46,835 nt of DNA from Eubacteriaceae bacterium (GTDB lineage Bacteria > Bacillota > Clostridia > Peptostreptococcales > Anaerovoracaceae). The notes beneath the pieces were generated by a model, which worked only from the letters and a program-made list of their open reading frames with translations, made no database searches and was not told the origin of the DNA. Positions within the stretch are counted from its first letter, which is position 1, and each line of letters opens with the position of its first letter. Below are positions 34,776 to 43,744 of the stretch, piece by piece. Both the position numbers and the translations under genes were made by a program. The stretch spans positions 1-46,835 of the forward strand of contig JAQYNQ010000111.1 of the NCBI GenBank assembly GCA_028727785.1, read 5' to 3'.

Positions 34776-35474
34776 ATGGATAGAGTTATTGGAGTTTTAG
34801 GTGGTATGGGTTCTATGGCATCCCAGCTTTTTTATAAAATGGTTATCGACAGAACAGATGCAAAATGCGATCAGGAGCATGTCAGAATGGTCATTTTTAA
34901 CGACGCCGCTATGCCGGACAGGACCAAGGCAATACTTGCTCAGGATTACAGCAAAGTTGATGAACAGATGCTGACAGATTTTCAGCTTCTGGAAAACTGC
35001 GGCTGTCAGGCTATCTGCATCACATGCAATACAGCCCATTTCTTTGCAGACAGATTGAAAGATAAAATTAATATTCCTATCATCCACATGATTGAAGAAA
35101 CATCAGCTGAAATAGCTGCCGGTTTTCCGGGTGGAAAGGTTGCAGTACTTGCTACTGACGGAACAATCGAGACAGGACTTTATCAGAAAAGACTCGAAAA
35201 CCATGGATTGGTTCCCTTTTCCCCATCCGAAGATATGCAGAAAATCGTAATGTATCAGATTTACGACCGCATCAAGAAAGGATTGCCATGGGACAAAGAA
35301 AAGTGGATGATCCTGGAGAATTACATTAAAGATAACGGCTGTGACTGTGCAATCATGGCATGCACAGAATTATCAGTAATCAAGGAAGATAACAGGCTCG
35401 AGGATTATTATATCGATCCAATGAGCGTTTTAGCCAGAAAAGCAGTAGAATTTTCAGGTAAAAAACTTAAATAA
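34776..35474 (+). CDS. Aspartate/glutamate racemase family protein
   Basis: The 232-residue protein has the Asp/Glu racemase fold with both catalytic cysteines: C84 in TCNTAHFF and C196 in MACTELSVI. The opening IGVLGGMGSMAS is typical of the RacX/YgeA-type branch, which racemises a range of amino acids without cofactor. AAGGAGAG precedes the start. Its sigma-54 promoter and placement beside peptidases for D-residue substrates suggest that it converts released D-amino acids to usable L-forms, though the exact amino acid is unknown. Confidence 0.85.
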   Translation: MDRVIGVLGGMGSMASQLFYKMVIDRTDAKCDQEHVRMVIFNDAAMPDRTKAILAQDYSKVDEQMLTDFQLLENCGCQAICITCNTAHFFADRLKDKINIPIIHMIEETSAEIAAGFPGGKVAVLATDGTIETGLYQKRLENHGLVPFSPSEDMQKIVMYQIYDRIKKGLPWDKEKWMILENYIKDNGCDCAIMACTELSVIKEDNRLEDYYIDPMSVLARKAVEFSGKKLK

Positions 35475-35536
35475 TCCTGATTAATCTCATTATTTCATGT
35501 TATACTTTATCATAGTAAAAGCTAGGAGGTCTAACA

Positions 35537-37501
35537 GTGAAAAAAGTAATAATATTTTTTAATAACCCTGACAATGAAAGCGCAATGACATTTATCAGGC
35601 AGAACATCAAGGAAGTTTTCGAGGACTATATCGATTTATCCTACTGTTATCTGTCAGAAATCAGTGAAGACGCAGTTCTGGATGCTGATGCATTTCTTGT
35701 GTCACCAAATGATGCCATGCAGGAAGTCAAGAATCATGTATCAGATTTTTCCAAGGTAATAAAAATAACGAGAAGCCCTGACAAGGAAGGATTAAACAAG
35801 CTGTCATCAATTCCTTCAGGCACTACAGTGCTTATTGTTAACGACAGCTATGAAACATCTCTGGCAACAACTCAGTCATTTTATGAGGTAGGAATCGGTC
35901 ATATCAACCTGGTGCCTTTTGATCAGTCACTGTTGCACACCGGTTTATACGACAATATAGAAATTGCAGTAACACCTGCAGAATCGCACCTTGTTCCTGC
36001 TCACATAAAAAAAATAATAGATATCGGTTACAGAAAAGTAAGCTTCGAAACTATGTTTAAGCTTATGAAACTGTTGAAACTGGACGTTCCTGCAGTTAAC
36101 CGCAATCTGTTCCGTCATGTGTATTCTGTAGTTGAACCCAATGCTGAATTTAATACCAATTACATCAACGGCTATCTTAAGAGCGAGATGATAAATCGCG
36201 TAATCGATACAGTAAAGATGGGGCTTATTCTTGTCAATAAGTACTTTGACGTAATATTTGTCAATGACAAGGCTTTAAGTATTTTTAATGTTACCGATCA
36301 GGATAGTCTGAAACTGACAGACTATATATCAGCTGACATCCTCTCTTCCAACGATTTGAGCAACGAAAACATCGAAATCGGAGGAGAATGGTACAGGTAT
36401 GACAAATACACCCTCACTCTGCTAAATGAAACTGCAGGCTACTATATAACACTGCAGAACATGTCAGATGTAAGCGCTTCAGACAAGCATCTTGCCGAGA
36501 AGGGTTTTGTTGCAAAGCACAGTTTCAAGGACATTGTACATCAGTCAAAGGAAATGGATGAAGTAATCCAGCGTGCACGTCAGATTGCACAGACTGATCA
36601 CACAGTGTTAATCAGGGGTGAAAGTGGAACAGGAAAAGAGCTTTTTGCCCAGTCGATACATAATGCTTCATCCAGAAGCAAATACCCTTTCATCGCAATA
36701 AACTGTGCAGCGCTTCCTGAATCACTTCTGGAAAGTGAACTTTTCGGATACGAAAAAGGAGCTTTTACAGGTGCACATTCAAAAGGAAAGATAGGACTTT
36801 TTGAAGAAGCAAATCACGGAACTATTTTTCTCGACGAGATCGGTGATATCTCACCTAATCTTCAGTCCAGACTGCTGCGTACAATTCAGGAACGACAGAT
36901 TATGCGTGTGGGAAGCGATAGAATTATTGACATTGACATTCGTCTCATTACTGCTACCAACAGAGATTTGGAAGCTGCTATTCAAAGTGGAGACTTCCGT
37001 GCCGATCTTTATTTCAGACTAAATGTTTTGCCGATAGAAATTCCTCCTCTTCGCAAAAGGAAAAAAGATTTATCCGGCCTGTTTCTTCATTTTCTTGGAA
37101 AAGACTCAAACAGCTTCACCAAAGAGGAACGTCAGTGTCTTATGGAATACGACTGGCCGGGAAATGTTCGAGAAGTTGAAAATGCAGCAATTTACTATAA
37201 GACTCTTTCACAGCTTCCACCTCATATTCTAAGTAAACAGTACGATGGAATCAGCGGCAAACATGCAGCGAATCTGGAAAAAGTCATTCTGCAGATTATT
37301 GAGGCAAACACCTCCATGTCTCACGGCATAGGACGTACTTTCCTTCTGCAGAAGCTGAACAACAAGGGAATTTCTCTCAGTGATGTTAAACTTCGTTCTC
37401 TGTTAAGCGAGTTAGAGAAAAACGATTATATAGACATTGGAAAAGGACGCTATGGCACTCGAATTACAGAGTCAGGCTCCCAAAGAATACAAGAACTGTG
37501 A
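35537..37501 (+). CDS. Sigma-54-dependent transcriptional activator with atypical C-terminus
   Basis: The 654-residue protein has an N-terminal region of about 200 residues without clear family (possibly PrpR_N/receiver-like alpha/beta), a PAS-type domain (MGLILVNKYFDVIFVNDKAL, near 230), and a complete AAA+ sigma-54 interaction domain: Walker A GESGTGKE at 360, GAFTGA at 408-413, Walker B TIFLDEIG, and the R-finger segment. The DNA-binding end is not the usual Fis helix-turn-helix but a winged-helix-like segment of about 75 residues (FLLQKLNNKGISLSDVKLRS, LLSELEKNDYIDI). GTG 35537 has AGGAGGT at the right distance. Six sigma-54-type promoters lie within 9 kb, so it is the probable activator of all of them. 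Overlapping its stop, a ribosome site serves the S66 gene. Confidence 0.85.
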   Translation: MKKVIIFFNNPDNESAMTFIRQNIKEVFEDYIDLSYCYLSEISEDAVLDADAFLVSPNDAMQEVKNHVSDFSKVIKITRSPDKEGLNKLSSIPSGTTVLIVNDSYETSLATTQSFYEVGIGHINLVPFDQSLLHTGLYDNIEIAVTPAESHLVPAHIKKIIDIGYRKVSFETMFKLMKLLKLDVPAVNRNLFRHVYSVVEPNAEFNTNYINGYLKSEMINRVIDTVKMGLILVNKYFDVIFVNDKALSIFNVTDQDSLKLTDYISADILSSNDLSNENIEIGGEWYRYDKYTLTLLNETAGYYITLQNMSDVSASDKHLAEKGFVAKHSFKDIVHQSKEMDEVIQRARQIAQTDHTVLIRGESGTGKELFAQSIHNASSRSKYPFIAINCAALPESLLESELFGYEKGAFTGAHSKGKIGLFEEANHGTIFLDEIGDISPNLQSRLLRTIQERQIMRVGSDRIIDIDIRLITATNRDLEAAIQSGDFRADLYFRLNVLPIEIPPLRKRKKDLSGLFLHFLGKDSNSFTKEERQCLMEYDWPGNVREVENAAIYYKTLSQLPPHILSKQYDGISGKHAANLEKVILQIIEANTSMSHGIGRTFLLQKLNNKGISLSDVKLRSLLSELEKNDYIDIGKGRYGTRITESGSQRIQEL

Positions 37502-37509
37502 GGTAATAT

Positions 37510-38424
37510 ATGATATATCCAAAAAAAATCAATGCAGGCGCTGTAATCGGGCTGGTTAGTCCAAGTTCAGCCATTTCAGAAGAAAGACTTCATGCGTGCT
37601 ATAAAGTATTAAAGAGCATGGGTTTTTCAGTAAAACTATCGGATAATATCTGTGCTGACAAAGGCGGATACATGGCTGGCGATGAACGAGTAAGAGCTGC
37701 CTGGATTAACAGAATGTTCGCCGATCCGGAAGTTGACGCTATTTTCTGCGTAAGAGGCGGAGATGGCGGAAACAGAGTGATTCCATATCTGGATTTAGAT
37801 GTTATTCGTGCAAATCCTAAAATTTTTGTAGGTTACAGCGATATTACAAGCTTTCACCTTCTGTTCAACCAGCAGTGTGATTTAATCACCTTCCACGGTC
37901 CAATGGTATCATCGAACCTGGTTGACCACTGTGATCCGGAAACAAAACTGGCACTGTTCTCATGCCTCAACGCAGACGATACATATGCCTATGTGCCTCC
38001 TGCAGGTTTTGATATCAAAACCTTAAGACCCGGAGTTGCAGAAGGTCCAATTACCGGTGGAAACCTTACCGTTATATGCACTTCAATAGGAACTCCGTAT
38101 GAAGTAGATACGAAAGGCAAAATTCTTTTTCTTGAAGACCTGGATGCACATATCGGTAACCTGGATAGAATGGTCTATCAGTTAAAGAACGCAGGTCTCA
38201 TAGATCAGGCAAAAGGAATAATAATTGGTCAGTTTACAGACTGCAGAAATGACCGGGAAGATTACGACATCAATCAGGTTGTTTTAGACGCAACCGAGGG
38301 ACTGGATATCCCTGTCATGAGCAACATTCAATCAGGTCACGGATTCCCAATGATTACCATTCCAATGGGTGCAACCTGCAGAATGGACACATACGCTTCT
38401 AATATACTTTTCTATACAAAATAA
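37510..38424 (+). CDS. LD-carboxypeptidase (S66 family)
   Basis: The 304-residue protein has the S66 features: nucleophile S110 in VGYSDITSFH, the oxyanion-side VRGGDGGNR, catalytic Glu in FLEDLDAH and His near SGHGFPM. S66 enzymes cut the L-D bond between the third residue and D-Ala of murein tetrapeptides in the cytoplasm (LdcA, YkfA) or inactivate peptide toxins (MccF). It begins eight bases after the activator gene and shares its transcript. The Bacillus homologue YkfA is encoded beside a dipeptide importer and DppA, the same set of functions as here. Confidence 0.85.
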   Translation: MIYPKKINAGAVIGLVSPSSAISEERLHACYKVLKSMGFSVKLSDNICADKGGYMAGDERVRAAWINRMFADPEVDAIFCVRGGDGGNRVIPYLDLDVIRANPKIFVGYSDITSFHLLFNQQCDLITFHGPMVSSNLVDHCDPETKLALFSCLNADDTYAYVPPAGFDIKTLRPGVAEGPITGGNLTVICTSIGTPYEVDTKGKILFLEDLDAHIGNLDRMVYQLKNAGLIDQAKGIIIGQFTDCRNDREDYDINQVVLDATEGLDIPVMSNIQSGHGFPMITIPMGATCRMDTYASNILFYTK

Positions 38425-38433
38425 TATCAAAAA

Positions 38434-38484
38434 CTGCAAAAGGCAGGAGCCTTATCCACTGGATATGATTCCTGCCTTTTGCGG
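38434..38484. terminator. Bidirectional terminator between S66 and S58 peptidase genes
   Basis: GCAAAAGGCAGGA (38436-38448) and TCCTGCCTTTTGC (38470-38482) form a perfect 13-bp stem with outer pairs extending to 38434 and 38484. It separates convergent genes. Confidence 0.75.
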
Positions 38485-38504
38485 TATAAAAGATTTCTTA
38501 AAAA

Positions 38505-39539
38505 TTAGAGAACCTCTGAAATAGCGTACACCTTTTTACCTCTGATACCTGTTACAGTATGAGCATGATCAAGAGAACTGTACACGGATTCCTCAACAGC
38601 CTCAGCTGTTGCCTGGAATACTTTATCAATAACTCTGTCATTAATCATCTTTATATCAACCATAGATTCTTCACCGTAGTGAGGCATTCTGTTAGCTGTT
38701 GTAAATGCGACAGCAATATCTCCGCTTCCGTTTCCAAGATATGAGCCGACTCTTGCAAGTCCTACAGTACTGCGTTTCGCAACTCTTCTGAGCTGTCTTT
38801 CACTCAGAGGTATATCTGTAGCAATCAGAATGATTACTGAGCCCTTCTCCACATCATCTTCTTTCTTTTCGGTGATGCTGCTTATGTCGACAGGCTTACC
38901 ATCAATTCTTAGCAGCCCCGGAAATCCAAAATTGGATAGAACCATTGCACCTACAGTATATTCTTTGTTATCGATTTCAACAATTCTGGACGAAGATCCA
39001 ATACCGCCCTTCAGACCCATGCAGATCATTCCTGAACCGGCACCAACATCCCCTTCCTCAAATAATACGTCCGCATTTTCAAGCGCCTGATACACATGTT
39101 CCTGCTTTACATGCTGACCCCTGATGTCATTGATTTCTCCATCGTTACACTCAGTAACGACACAATTAACGGTTCCTGTACTGACACCGATGTCTTCGTT
39201 GTGCTTCAGCATATACTTCGCTAAGGCATCCAGACAGGTACCTACGCTTAATGTGTTTGTCATCAGGATAGGAGTTTCAATTGTTCCCAGTTCTTCAATC
39301 TGAACAAGGCCTGCTGATTTGCCGAATCCGTTGATTACAGATGCAGCTGCAAGAACTTTATCTTTAAAGATATTTCCTCCGTGAGGAAGAATTGCTGTAA
39401 CCCCTGTATGTATATTTTTTTCCTGATCCTTTAGTGTAAAATGACCTACCTTTACACCTGAAACATCAGTTATCAGGTTATTCTCTCCTCTTTTGTAAAC
39501 TGATGTCATATTAATCTTACTGTCCTTAGAAAGTCCCAT
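38505..39539 (-). CDS. S58 (P1) family aminopeptidase, DmpA-like
   Basis: The 344-residue protein belongs to the self-cleaving Ntn-type S58 family (DmpA: L-aminopeptidase and D-amide/esterase). Family features are LITDVSGVKVGHFTL, the TGVTAILPHGGN segment and the nucleophile region GDVGAGSGMICMGLKGGIGS followed by SSR, where autocleavage would occur before a Ser near residue 182. DmpA enzymes release N-terminal L- and D-residues. I start at ATG 39539 with GGAGGG before it, rather than at 39557. A sigma-54 promoter lies 50 bases upstream, divergent from that of the transglutaminase gene. Confidence 0.85.
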   Translation of the reverse strand: MGLSKDSKINMTSVYKRGENNLITDVSGVKVGHFTLKDQEKNIHTGVTAILPHGGNIFKDKVLAAASVINGFGKSAGLVQIEELGTIETPILMTNTLSVGTCLDALAKYMLKHNEDIGVSTGTVNCVVTECNDGEINDIRGQHVKQEHVYQALENADVLFEEGDVGAGSGMICMGLKGGIGSSSRIVEIDNKEYTVGAMVLSNFGFPGLLRIDGKPVDISSITEKKEDDVEKGSVIILIATDIPLSERQLRRVAKRSTVGLARVGSYLGNGSGDIAVAFTTANRMPHYGEESMVDIKMINDRVIDKVFQATAEAVEESVYSSLDHAHTVTGIRGKKVYAISEVL

Positions 39540-39588
39540 AAATTGCCCTCCGTCCATTGACTGTGTATATAAATTACTAATATTTAAA

Positions 39589-39603
39589 GCAATATCCGTG
39601 CCA
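39589..39603 (-). promoter_or_regulatory. Sigma-54 promoter of the S58 peptidase gene
   Basis: On the minus strand the sequence is TGGCAC-GGATA-TTGC, a perfect -24/-12 match. Transcription would start about 38 bases before the gene. Confidence 0.8.
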
Positions 39604-39654
39604 AACAGACAATTGACTTTACGGATCTCTGCGTGCTCGTTAAATCCGAAACAT

Positions 39655-39669
39655 TGGCAAGCTTTTTGC
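39655..39669 (+). promoter_or_regulatory. Sigma-54 promoter of the transglutaminase-M19 operon
   Basis: TGGCAA-GCTTT-TTGC has the invariant GG and GC with correct spacing; only the sixth base of the -24 element departs from the consensus. It lies 49 bases before the ATG. Confidence 0.75.
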
Positions 39670-39718
39670 GTCTATTTAAGATATAATAATTTATAATAAT
39701 AAGGAAAAAGGTGATGAA

Positions 39719-41101
39719 ATGAGTATTAATAACACATTCAACTTCTTATCCATCGGATTACCCGAAGATATTTTAAGAAAAAAGATGTATGGCGATTTTG
39801 AAGATGCGGTTCGCCTTATTGATCTTCGACTTGCTAACGAAAGCACATCGTACCCTCTTCGCCAGTGTCTTACAGTACAGAAAGAAATAATCAGGAGACT
39901 TCCCGATGATTATCCTTATAAAAAAGACGAAGCATTAAGTATCATACAGACCAAGGTTCCTGATTTCACAATGGAAGAAATGGATTATCTCATTGATACA
40001 AATCAGATCGGCTGGATATATGTACATGGCGAAATGCACATTTTCTCAGGTTTTTTTGCTACTCTTTGCAAGACAAATCATGACTTTGCCAAGCGTGCAA
40101 ATATAAGTCTTTCCGGTTCAGAAAGCGACCTGTCCGAGCCTGAGCATTCTGCCCTTATGCGTTCCGGACTTAAATCAGAGGGTAAGTTTTCCAACAGAAT
40201 CCGCATGAAAGCATGGATACAGCTTAAAGATGAGTATTTCAAGCCAGGTATGAAAGTAAGGGTTCACCTTCCTGTTCCTGCAGACTGTGACGAGCAGAGT
40301 GACATAGTTATTGAAGAGCTCTATCCTGCAAGTGGGCATATCGCACCATCTGATGCTCCTCAGCGCACAGTGTGCTGGCAGGAGATAATGACCGAAAACC
40401 ATATATTCTCCGTTGAGTATTCCTATACATATACAGCTCATTTCCACGAAACAGAAGGGCTTCAGCAGACAGCATCTTCTGTTCAGCCAAGGTTTGATAC
40501 CGATGAGAAACAGCCTCATATAGTCTTCACACCTTACATAAAGGCATTGGCAGAGTCTCTTACTGAAGGTGTTACAGATCCTATGGAAAAAGCTCGTATT
40601 TTCTATGATTTCATTACGTTAAACATGAGATATACATTCATGCCCCAGTACTTTGTGCTGGAAAGCATTGCAGAAATGTGTGCGAGAAATTACACAGGTG
40701 ACTGCGGAGTATTCGCTTTGTTATTTATTACATTGTGCAGATGCGTTGGAATCCCGGCACGCTGGCAGAGCGGTCTCGTTGCAGAGCCTGACTTTGTAGG
40801 AGCTCACGACTGGGCAAGATTCTATGTTGAGCCTTACGGCTGGTTCTTTGCAGACCCTTCGTACGGAATATCGGCTGCAAGATCCGGAAATGAGGAAAGA
40901 AGAAAGTTCTATTTCGGAAATATTGATTCCTTCAGAATGATTGCAAACAATGAATTTCAAGCGCCGTTTACCGTTGATAAAGATTTTTGGCGTGCAGACC
41001 CGTACGATAACCAGTACGGAGAATTCGAAAGCGATGAAAGAGGTTTTGATCTGAAAGAACTGAGATTTGACTGCGAAATGATTAAATATGAGGTGATATA
41101 A
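39719..41101 (+). CDS. Transglutaminase-like cysteine peptidase
   Basis: The 460-residue protein contains a transglutaminase-like core with the catalytic triad in place: C329 in YTGDCGVFALLF, H363 in GAHDWARF and D379 in FADPSYG. The first 270 residues have no family I recognise. No signal peptide is visible, so it is probably cytoplasmic. Such enzymes in bacteria are generally cysteine peptidases or amidases rather than protein cross-linkers. It ends one base before an M19 dipeptidase start, so the two act together, and the transcript probably comes from a sigma-54 promoter. A murein-peptide or N-acyl-peptide substrate is an inference from context. Confidence 0.8.
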   Translation: MSINNTFNFLSIGLPEDILRKKMYGDFEDAVRLIDLRLANESTSYPLRQCLTVQKEIIRRLPDDYPYKKDEALSIIQTKVPDFTMEEMDYLIDTNQIGWIYVHGEMHIFSGFFATLCKTNHDFAKRANISLSGSESDLSEPEHSALMRSGLKSEGKFSNRIRMKAWIQLKDEYFKPGMKVRVHLPVPADCDEQSDIVIEELYPASGHIAPSDAPQRTVCWQEIMTENHIFSVEYSYTYTAHFHETEGLQQTASSVQPRFDTDEKQPHIVFTPYIKALAESLTEGVTDPMEKARIFYDFITLNMRYTFMPQYFVLESIAEMCARNYTGDCGVFALLFITLCRCVGIPARWQSGLVAEPDFVGAHDWARFYVEPYGWFFADPSYGISAARSGNEERRKFYFGNIDSFRMIANNEFQAPFTVDKDFWRADPYDNQYGEFESDERGFDLKELRFDCEMIKYEVI

Positions 41102-42052
41102 ATGAAAAAGATTATTGATTTACATTGTGATACTCTGACAGCATCAGCAAATGATGGCAGCATAATGGAAATGCCCATGTACAACGAAAACTGTGACATG
41201 GATTTCAACAAAGTTCCTGAAGGCGTAAAATGGGCTCAGGCTCACGCTATCTTCATGCCTGACGAATACCGCGGCGAAAAGGCCATAACCTTCTATAACA
41301 GTGTAAAAGACAGCTATTATAATCAGCTTGAGGCATTCGGCGACACCGTTGTTCAGTGCAAAACAGGTGAAGACATCGAAGCAGCATGGTCTGAAGGAAA
41401 ATTTGCTTCAATATTAACAGTTGAAGGCGGCAGTGTTCTTGCGGGAGATATGAACAGAGTAGAAAAAATCGCAGGTGACGGCGTGAAAGTGATGACACTG
41501 GTGTGGAACGGCGAAAACGAAATCGGCTCCGGACATAATACTGACCACGGCCTGTCAGACTTCGGCAAGGCTGTTATTCCTCTTCTTGAGGAGAACGGAA
41601 TCATTATTGACGTTTCTCACCTTAATGACAACGGTTTCGGCGATCTTCTCAAAGTAGCATCCAGACCTTTTATGGCTACCCATTCCAACTCTCGCGCCAT
41701 TTGTTCTCACAGGAGAAATCTTACAGATGAAATGATAAAGGAAATGGTTAAAAGAAATTGCTTGATAGGATTAAACTATTACACTGCTTTTATCAGTGAT
41801 GAGGAAGAAAAAAACTGTGACTATGCAGATATGTTTTTTCAGCATATCTGTCACTTCATTGACCTTGGGGCAGAAAAAAACCTGGCTCTGGGCTCCGATT
41901 TCGACGGTGCCCATCTGCCAGATTGTTTAAGCTCTCCTTCTAAGGTTGTTGAGATGTATGATTATCTGCTGAAAAAAGGTTTAACATCTGATCAGCTTGA
42001 TAATATTTTCTATAAAAATGCCCTCAGATTCTTTCATGAAAATACAAAGTAA
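41102..42052 (+). CDS. M19 family membrane-type dipeptidase
   Basis: The 316-residue protein is an M19 (renal dipeptidase) metalloenzyme with ligands in DLHCDTL (H8, D10), the bridging Glu in LTVEGGSVL, His in DVSHLND and THSNSRAICSHRRNL, and Asp in LALGSDFDGA. M19 enzymes hydrolyse dipeptides and accept D-residues at the C-terminal position, which suits L-Ala-D-Glu type or other D-dipeptides. Its ATG follows the transglutaminase stop directly. The gene runs convergent with a YtcJ-type amidohydrolase with only 22 bases between. Confidence 0.85.
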   Translation: MKKIIDLHCDTLTASANDGSIMEMPMYNENCDMDFNKVPEGVKWAQAHAIFMPDEYRGEKAITFYNSVKDSYYNQLEAFGDTVVQCKTGEDIEAAWSEGKFASILTVEGGSVLAGDMNRVEKIAGDGVKVMTLVWNGENEIGSGHNTDHGLSDFGKAVIPLLEENGIIIDVSHLNDNGFGDLLKVASRPFMATHSNSRAICSHRRNLTDEMIKEMVKRNCLIGLNYYTAFISDEEEKNCDYADMFFQHICHFIDLGAEKNLALGSDFDGAHLPDCLSSPSKVVEMYDYLLKKGLTSDQLDNIFYKNALRFFHENTK

Positions 42053-42074
42053 TGCCGTTTAATAGGATTTTACC

Positions 42075-43712
42075 TTATAACATTTGCTTGTATACGGTGT
42101 TGCCATTGACTACTGTTTCTAGCACTTTTATGGATCTTATGGCTTCCGGTTCTACTGTAAAGATATCTTTATCCAGCACTGCGAAGTCGGCCAGATAGTT
42201 TTCTTTAATGCGTCCTTTGCTGTTTTCGGCGAATTCAGCAAAGGCGCTGTTTTTTGTATACGCATCCACAGCAGTGTAGATATCCACACATTCTTCCGGA
42301 TAGAAAACATCGGTGCCCGCCGCATTTTTTCTCGTTACAGCATAGTATATATTTGCAAAAGGATCGCAGTCTTCTACCGGTGAATCTGTTCCGTATGATA
42401 CATAACCGGGAAGCATTTCATCCATAGTTTTAAATGAGTATGATGTTGATGCAAGTTCATCCCCGCACAGACGATTTACAATCATCATATCATAATCTAA
42501 GAAGCATGGCTGGTAACTTACGAGAATATTGTTGTCTCTTATTTTCTCAAGAAGTTCCCTGTCTGTGATCTGGCAGTGAATCAGTTCATGCCTTAGAGGG
42601 TTTTTCACTCCGTCAGCTTCTCTGAAGGTGTTTGCAAAAGCGTCAATCATTTCATCAATTGCACCGTCACCGATTGCATGAACAACAACCTGCATGCCTG
42701 CCTCAGTTGCCCTGTCACAGAATTTCTGAATTGTCTCCTTGTCTGCCCACGCAGTTCCTCTTGCATCGGGGTCATCCTTGTATATGCCACGCAGAATTGC
42801 CGTTCTTGCCCCCAAACTTCCGTCCTTAAAGATTTTTAGCGGTCCAAGGGTAAGTAATGAGCCTTCAGGATAAAGTTCCTCTCTGGCCTTATATTCGGTC
42901 TCTATGAACTCCTCCATTTCTTCAAGAGAAACAAAACATACCTGATGACGGTATCTCAGTTTTCCTTTTCCTTCTGCATAGTATTTTCTAAAGAACTCAA
43001 AGTATCTCTTCCAATCCAGTACAATTGTACCTACGTCGTTGCTCTGCACACTTGTCAGACCAAAGGAAACAGCACGATCTGCCGCTGTTTCAAAATACTT
43101 CAGAACAGTTTCCGGACTGTCCGGCGGAAAAACATTTTTTGCAATATTGCACGCATTTTCAGTAAAAATTCCGTTAGGATATCCATCTTCTCCAATAAGA
43201 AATTCGCCACCGTCAAACTGTGGTGAGTTTCCATCAATTCCAAGAGTCTCAATCAGCTTTGTATTTCCGGTACAGACATGACCACAGATTCTTTCCAGCA
43301 ATACAGGTACTTCAGTGGAAATCCGATCCAGATCATGCCTGTCAGGCATACGCTGTTCATCTCTGAAAAGGTCCTGATTCCATCCACATGCATGAAGACC
43401 GTTCTTCACATCTTCCGGATATTCTTCCATAAACCTTTTGCACATTTCCACCATTTCATCTATTGATCCGGCTGCACCCAAGTCAGGCTTACAAAGATAC
43501 TCTCCAAGTCCCATCAGGTGCATATGAGAGTCATTGAATCCGGGGATAACAGTCTTTCCCCGGCAGTCTACTCTTTCTGCATTCTCTCCCCCGTACATCA
43601 AAACTTCTTCATTACTGCCGACTTTACTGAATCGGCCGTTTTCTACGGCAAAGGCCTCTGCAAATTTTTCTCTTTCAATATATACTTTTGCATTGTAATA
43701 AATTTTTTTCAT
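42075..43712 (-). CDS. YtcJ-type amidohydrolase
   Basis: The 545-residue protein belongs to the amidohydrolase_3 group (YtcJ; N-substituted formamide deformylase-like). Metal ligands are H63 and H65 in FNDSHMHLMGLG, a Glu/Lys position around KDGSLGARTA, His in HAIGDGAID and HCQITD, and Asp in YGTDSPVED. The substrate is unknown; members hydrolyse N-acyl or N-formyl amines. AGGAAGAAGGA precedes the start. It lies 32 bases after the M55 D-aminopeptidase on the same strand and may remove N-acyl groups from amino acids. Confidence 0.8.
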   Translation of the reverse strand: MKKIYYNAKVYIEREKFAEAFAVENGRFSKVGSNEEVLMYGGENAERVDCRGKTVIPGFNDSHMHLMGLGEYLCKPDLGAAGSIDEMVEMCKRFMEEYPEDVKNGLHACGWNQDLFRDEQRMPDRHDLDRISTEVPVLLERICGHVCTGNTKLIETLGIDGNSPQFDGGEFLIGEDGYPNGIFTENACNIAKNVFPPDSPETVLKYFETAADRAVSFGLTSVQSNDVGTIVLDWKRYFEFFRKYYAEGKGKLRYRHQVCFVSLEEMEEFIETEYKAREELYPEGSLLTLGPLKIFKDGSLGARTAILRGIYKDDPDARGTAWADKETIQKFCDRATEAGMQVVVHAIGDGAIDEMIDAFANTFREADGVKNPLRHELIHCQITDRELLEKIRDNNILVSYQPCFLDYDMMIVNRLCGDELASTSYSFKTMDEMLPGYVSYGTDSPVEDCDPFANIYYAVTRKNAAGTDVFYPEECVDIYTAVDAYTKNSAFAEFAENSKGRIKENYLADFAVLDKDIFTVEPEAIRSIKVLETVVNGNTVYKQML

Positions 43713-43744
43713 TTTTTCCTTCTTCCTGCAGCTTTCTGCTTCTG

